Below, in pieces: positions 6,321-8,232 of a stretch of DNA of 8,232 nucleotides. The translations under genes and the position numbers were made by a program. Source of the DNA: Adhaeribacter sp. GTDB lineage: Bacteria; Bacteroidota; Bacteroidia; Cytophagales; Hymenobacteraceae. The DNA lies in assembly GCA_028288395.1 (NCBI GenBank), contig JAQBNV010000101.1, positions 1-8,232 of the forward strand, given 5' to 3'. How positions within the stretch are numbered: the stretch's first letter is position 1; each line of letters opens with the position of its first letter. Under the pieces are notes generated by a model, which had not been told where the DNA came from, ran no database searches, and was given only the letters and a program-made list of their open reading frames with translations.

Positions 6321-6362
6321 TGAATAATAGAAACGCAATTGGTTTGCTTTTCTATTATTCAG
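6320..6362. repeat. Second strong hairpin, abutting the terminator
   Basis: CTGAATAATAGAAA (6320-6333) pairs perfectly with TTTCTATTATTCAG (6349-6362). After one C/T mismatch the stem continues as GCAA (6335-6338) with TTGC (6344-6347) around a 5-nt loop. It shares base 6320 with the upstream terminator, so the two hairpins are back to back. No T-tract follows on the plus strand. It could be an intergenic palindromic repeat or part of a yhcH 5' leader. Confidence 0.6.
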
Positions 6363-6379
6363 GAGTAAACTTGTTTGCA

Positions 6380-6397
6380 GGTAATGAACATGTTACC
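6380..6397. promoter_or_regulatory. Possible operator upstream of yhcH
   Basis: GGTAA (6380-6384) and TTACC (6393-6397) form an 18-bp imperfect dyad, about 95 bp upstream of the yhcH ATG. Its size fits a dimeric repressor site. I could not find a convincing -7/-33 promoter beside it, and no second copy occurs near kdgK or eda, so this is weak. Confidence 0.25.
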
Positions 6398-6491
6398 TTC
6401 TATAGGACAGTTCTTACCTCTTTTAGTAATTTCTGATAATTAAGAATATTCCTTTATCTGAAAAATATTCATTTAATTAAAATCCGTAATA

Positions 6492-6938
6492 ATGGTACTA
6501 GATACTTTAGAAAATGCCGATAAATATGCCGGTCTGCACCGGAACTTTGCCAAAGCTTTTGAATTTATCAAAAGTGTAGATTTAGAAACCATTGAGGTTG
6601 GCAAATACCCGATTGATGGCCTGGAGGTACACGCGGCCGTAATGGTAAAAGACGGCGGCCCGGCCGAAACTGCTAAATTTGAAGCCCACCGCAACTACAT
6701 CGATATTCAGGTTTGTCCCACGGGATCTGAGGAACTGGGTTGGAAACCTTTAAACAAATGCCACTCGCCCAAAGACGAATACAATCCCGAGAAAGACGTC
6801 ACTTTTTACAACGATAAACCCGATACTTATTTTAAGATGACAGCCGGTCAGTTTGCGATCTTTTATCCCGAAGATGTGCACGCCCCGCTAATTGGGGAAG
6901 GCCAGATTAAGAAATTAGTGGTAAAAATAAAGGTATAG
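6492..6938 (+). CDS. YhcH/YjgK/YiaL family (DUF386) cupin-like protein
   Basis: At 148 residues this has the normal family length. Conserved features are KFEAHRNYIDIQ (62-73), GSEELGW (78-84), the PDTYFKMTAGQFAIFYPEDVHAP stretch (110-132) and the C-terminal KKLVVKIKV. The His66, Asp71, Glu80 and His130 region is where the family places its putative metal and sugar site in a beta-sandwich, cupin-like fold. Known relatives include E. coli NanQ (YhcH), a sialic-acid anomerase, plus TabA (YjgK) and YiaL, all linked to acidic-sugar metabolism. Next to KDG kinase, a role in interconverting ring, anomeric or open-chain forms of an uronate or KDG-like intermediate is a reasonable inference, not shown by the sequence. 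The cytosolic location follows from the absence of a signal peptide. The terminator between kdgK and this gene implies its own promoter, although both leaders share TTAAAATCC just before the start. Confidence 0.88.
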   Translation: MVLDTLENADKYAGLHRNFAKAFEFIKSVDLETIEVGKYPIDGLEVHAAVMVKDGGPAETAKFEAHRNYIDIQVCPTGSEELGWKPLNKCHSPKDEYNPEKDVTFYNDKPDTYFKMTAGQFAIFYPEDVHAPLIGEGQIKKLVVKIKV

Positions 6939-7052
6939 CGAAAGAATAAATACTTTGTATTTAAATCCTTTCCCTTAAAATATTTATTTTAAATCATTAC
7001 CAGGTGGAAGGGAGAAATAGGGCTATTTTGATTCGAAATTTTAATTTCAATT

Positions 7053-7109
7053 TGTCATTCAGAAAGAAACTTGTTAATAGATGGCTAACAAGTTTCTTTC
7101 TGAATGACA
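7053..7109. repeat. Perfect 24-bp stem hairpin between convergent genes
   Basis: Bases 7053-7076 (starting TGTCATTCAGAAAG) are the exact reverse complement of 7086-7109, around a 9-nt loop. The plus strand continues GGTTTTGTTATTTATTTT, which is T-rich, so it can end yhcH transcription. The stem is far longer than a terminator needs and has moderate GC content. The TGTCATTC...CTTGTTA arm resembles short repeats I associate with intergenic regions of Bacteroidota, so it is probably a dispersed palindromic element. Only one copy is in this window. Confidence 0.75.
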
Positions 7110-7165
7110 GGTTTTGTTATTTATTTTGGTGAGGCTGTTATATGCATTGTTCTAAACACCTTTTG

Positions 7166-7200
7166 AAAAATATAAGACCAGCCAATTGGCTTATATTTTT
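7166..7200 (-). terminator. Bidirectional terminator for the second kinase gene
   Basis: AAAAATATAAG (7166-7176) and CTTATATTTTT (7190-7200) pair perfectly around a 13-nt loop that itself contains the palindrome CCAATTGG. Both strands end in a T-run after the stem, so it works in either direction. It lies 38 bp past the stop of the minus-strand kinase, and also behind the yhcH hairpin. Confidence 0.7.
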
Positions 7201-7237
7201 TATTACAGAATCCAACCGCTTATGACGGTGCATCCGG

Positions 7238-8232
7238 TTACACCTGCTTCTCCCGTATCCGGGCTACGGTTAATCTATCCTGGCCGGTAGCATCTCCCAT
7301 TTCCGGCAGTTTGCCAAAGGCCGCGGCGGTAGCAAAATCGAGTAATTTCTGGGGTTCGTGCTGGTTATACAAACCATAAATTAAACCCGCCATAAAACAA
7401 TCGCCGCTGCCCGAGCGATCTACGGCCCCTTTGGTCGTAAATTCCGGAGAGTGCAACTGTCGGTTATTCTGGTATAGCGTAGTGTAATATAAAATATCTG
7501 CTTCCGGGCTATCGAACCGGAAAGTATTGGCTACTACTTTACATTTAGGAAATTTCTGCATGATTTCCTGCGAGGTGGCCGCCGCATGATCCAGGTAAGC
7601 CTGTTTGCTTTTGTGGTCGTGAATATGCGCATCCAGCGCTGTTCCGAGCAGGGTCTGGGCGCTCCAGATATTGCCCATTACTACGTCGCAGTATTCTACC
7701 AAGGCAGGCATTACATCTACGGGCTGTTTGCCGTACTTCCACAACCGCGCGCGGTAATTTAAATCTACTGCTACGGTAATATTTTTCCGGGCAGCGGCTT
7801 CCAGGGCTTCCAGGCACACATCTGCCACATTTTCGTTTAAAGCCGGACTAATGGCCGAAAAATCGAACCAATCTACGTCCCGGAAAAGTTCATCCCAATC
7901 CAGCATTCCCCGGCGCAACTCCGAAAAAGAAGAATGCTCCCGGTCATAGACCACGCTGCCTTTTAAATCAGAGCCGGTATCGAGGTAGTAAACCCCAATG
8001 CGGTCGCCGGCAAATGTTATCGCCGATATGTCGATACCCTGTTGTTCCAGGTACTGCATCACGTGCCGCGACATGAAATTATCCGGCAATACCGTTCCGT
8101 ATTTTACCGGCACCTGCCAACCCGCCAGGGCGGTGGCTACATTGGCTTCCGCTCCTCCCACGTATAATTGCATCGGATTTTCGGTTATATCTTCGTCTAC
8201 GGCCGGAGAGATTCGCAGCAACAACTCGCCAA
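7238..8232 (-). CDS. Second KDG-kinase-like PfkB sugar kinase (5' end cut by window edge)
   Basis: The frame stays open to the right edge. Its first complete codons read GELLLRIS, which aligns with LGEIMLRLS of the other kinase, so only about 8-10 N-terminal residues are missing. The TTG at 8224 is an internal leucine, not a start. About 330 residues are visible with the full PfkB set: YVGGAEANVATAL (sugar site), RIGVYYLD, VVYDRE, AVDLNYRARLW and DRSGSGDCFMAGL, whose Asp is the catalytic base. The Tyr-x-Arg and NYR residues that bind KDG are kept, so KDG or a related 2-keto-3-deoxy sugar acid is the likely substrate. Sequence divergence from the kdgK at 5172-6197 is clear throughout, which rules out a recent duplication. 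It converges on yhcH and probably belongs to an operon continuing to the right. Confidence 0.88.
   Translation of the reverse strand, partial: GELLLRISPAVDEDITENPMQLYVGGAEANVATALAGWQVPVKYGTVLPDNFMSRHVMQYLEQQGIDISAITFAGDRIGVYYLDTGSDLKGSVVYDREHSSFSELRRGMLDWDELFRDVDWFDFSAISPALNENVADVCLEALEAAARKNITVAVDLNYRARLWKYGKQPVDVMPALVEYCDVVMGNIWSAQTLLGTALDAHIHDHKSKQAYLDHAAATSQEIMQKFPKCKVVANTFRFDSPEADILYYTTLYQNNRQLHSPEFTTKGAVDRSGSGDCFMAGLIYGLYNQHEPQKLLDFATAAAFGKLPEMGDATGQDRLTVARIREKQV

Larger units (their letters stand above)
6939..7237. other. Convergent intergenic region
   Basis: This 299-bp spacer lies between the stops of two converging genes (yhcH on plus, the second kinase on minus), so it needs only terminators. 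It holds two strong hairpins (7053-7109 and 7166-7200) and a small AT palindrome, TTAAAATA-TT-TATTTTAA, near 6976-6993. No ORF is supported. Confidence 0.65.

Noticed and set aside
8222..8224. TTG as start codon of the second kinase
   Set aside because: The codons before it read GE in frame, matching the GE of the family N-terminus (LGEIMLRL in the paralogue), so the gene continues beyond the window.
1..8232. CRISPR array, prophage, toxin-antitoxin or defence system
   Set aside because: No regularly spaced repeats, integrase, phage, toxin or nuclease genes are visible; all full-length genes fit metabolism or transport, apart from the small exported protein.

Overview
The window looks like chromosomal DNA from a member of the Bacteroidota, probably Cytophagales (Hymenobacteraceae-like). 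The clues are moderate GC content, AT-rich leaders with no Shine-Dalgarno sequence, a promoter of the Bacteroidota type (TTG, 20 nt, CATCTTTG) and Bacteroidota-style versions of the encoded enzymes. The genus is an inference from general familiarity, not from a search.

Layout, left to right. A partial, unrecognised minus-strand ORF runs off the left edge (1-154). A gene-poor stretch of about 680 bp follows. Then come four minus-strand genes: class I fructose-1,6-bisphosphatase (831-1823), a small exported SnoaL/DUF4440-like protein (1961-2389), an ExuT-type hexuronate MFS transporter (2662-4014) and KDPG/KHG aldolase (4228-4890). A 281-bp divergent promoter region separates these from two plus-strand genes: a 2-keto-3-deoxygluconate (KDG) kinase (5172-6197) and a YhcH/YjgK/YiaL-family protein (6492-6938). 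A second KDG-kinase-like PfkB gene converges from the right on the minus strand (7238-8232) and is cut by the window edge.

The genes fit together as the lower half of hexuronate (pectin, alginate or glucuronate) catabolism. ExuT imports the uronate, KDG kinase phosphorylates 2-keto-3-deoxygluconate, and Eda splits KDPG into pyruvate and glyceraldehyde-3-phosphate. Fructose-1,6-bisphosphatase would let a cell living on these three-carbon products rebuild hexose phosphates. YhcH-like proteins are sugar-ring-handling cupins and may supply the open-chain or correct anomeric form of an acidic sugar. The upstream enzymes (uronate isomerase, oxidoreductases, dehydratases, lyases) are not in the window.

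The intergenic DNA is rich in inverted repeats: a perfect 11-bp palindromic stem with a 3-nt loop (2589-2613), a perfect 24-bp stem (7053-7109), a terminator with a 17-bp perfect stem (6269-6320) flanked by two more hairpins, and a 22-bp inverted pair 143 bp apart between exuT and eda. I see no CRISPR array, tRNA, rRNA, transposase or phage gene. I also see no clearly new biological system; the most interesting leads are the two KDG-kinase paralogues, the kdgK-yhcH pairing and the palindromic repeats.
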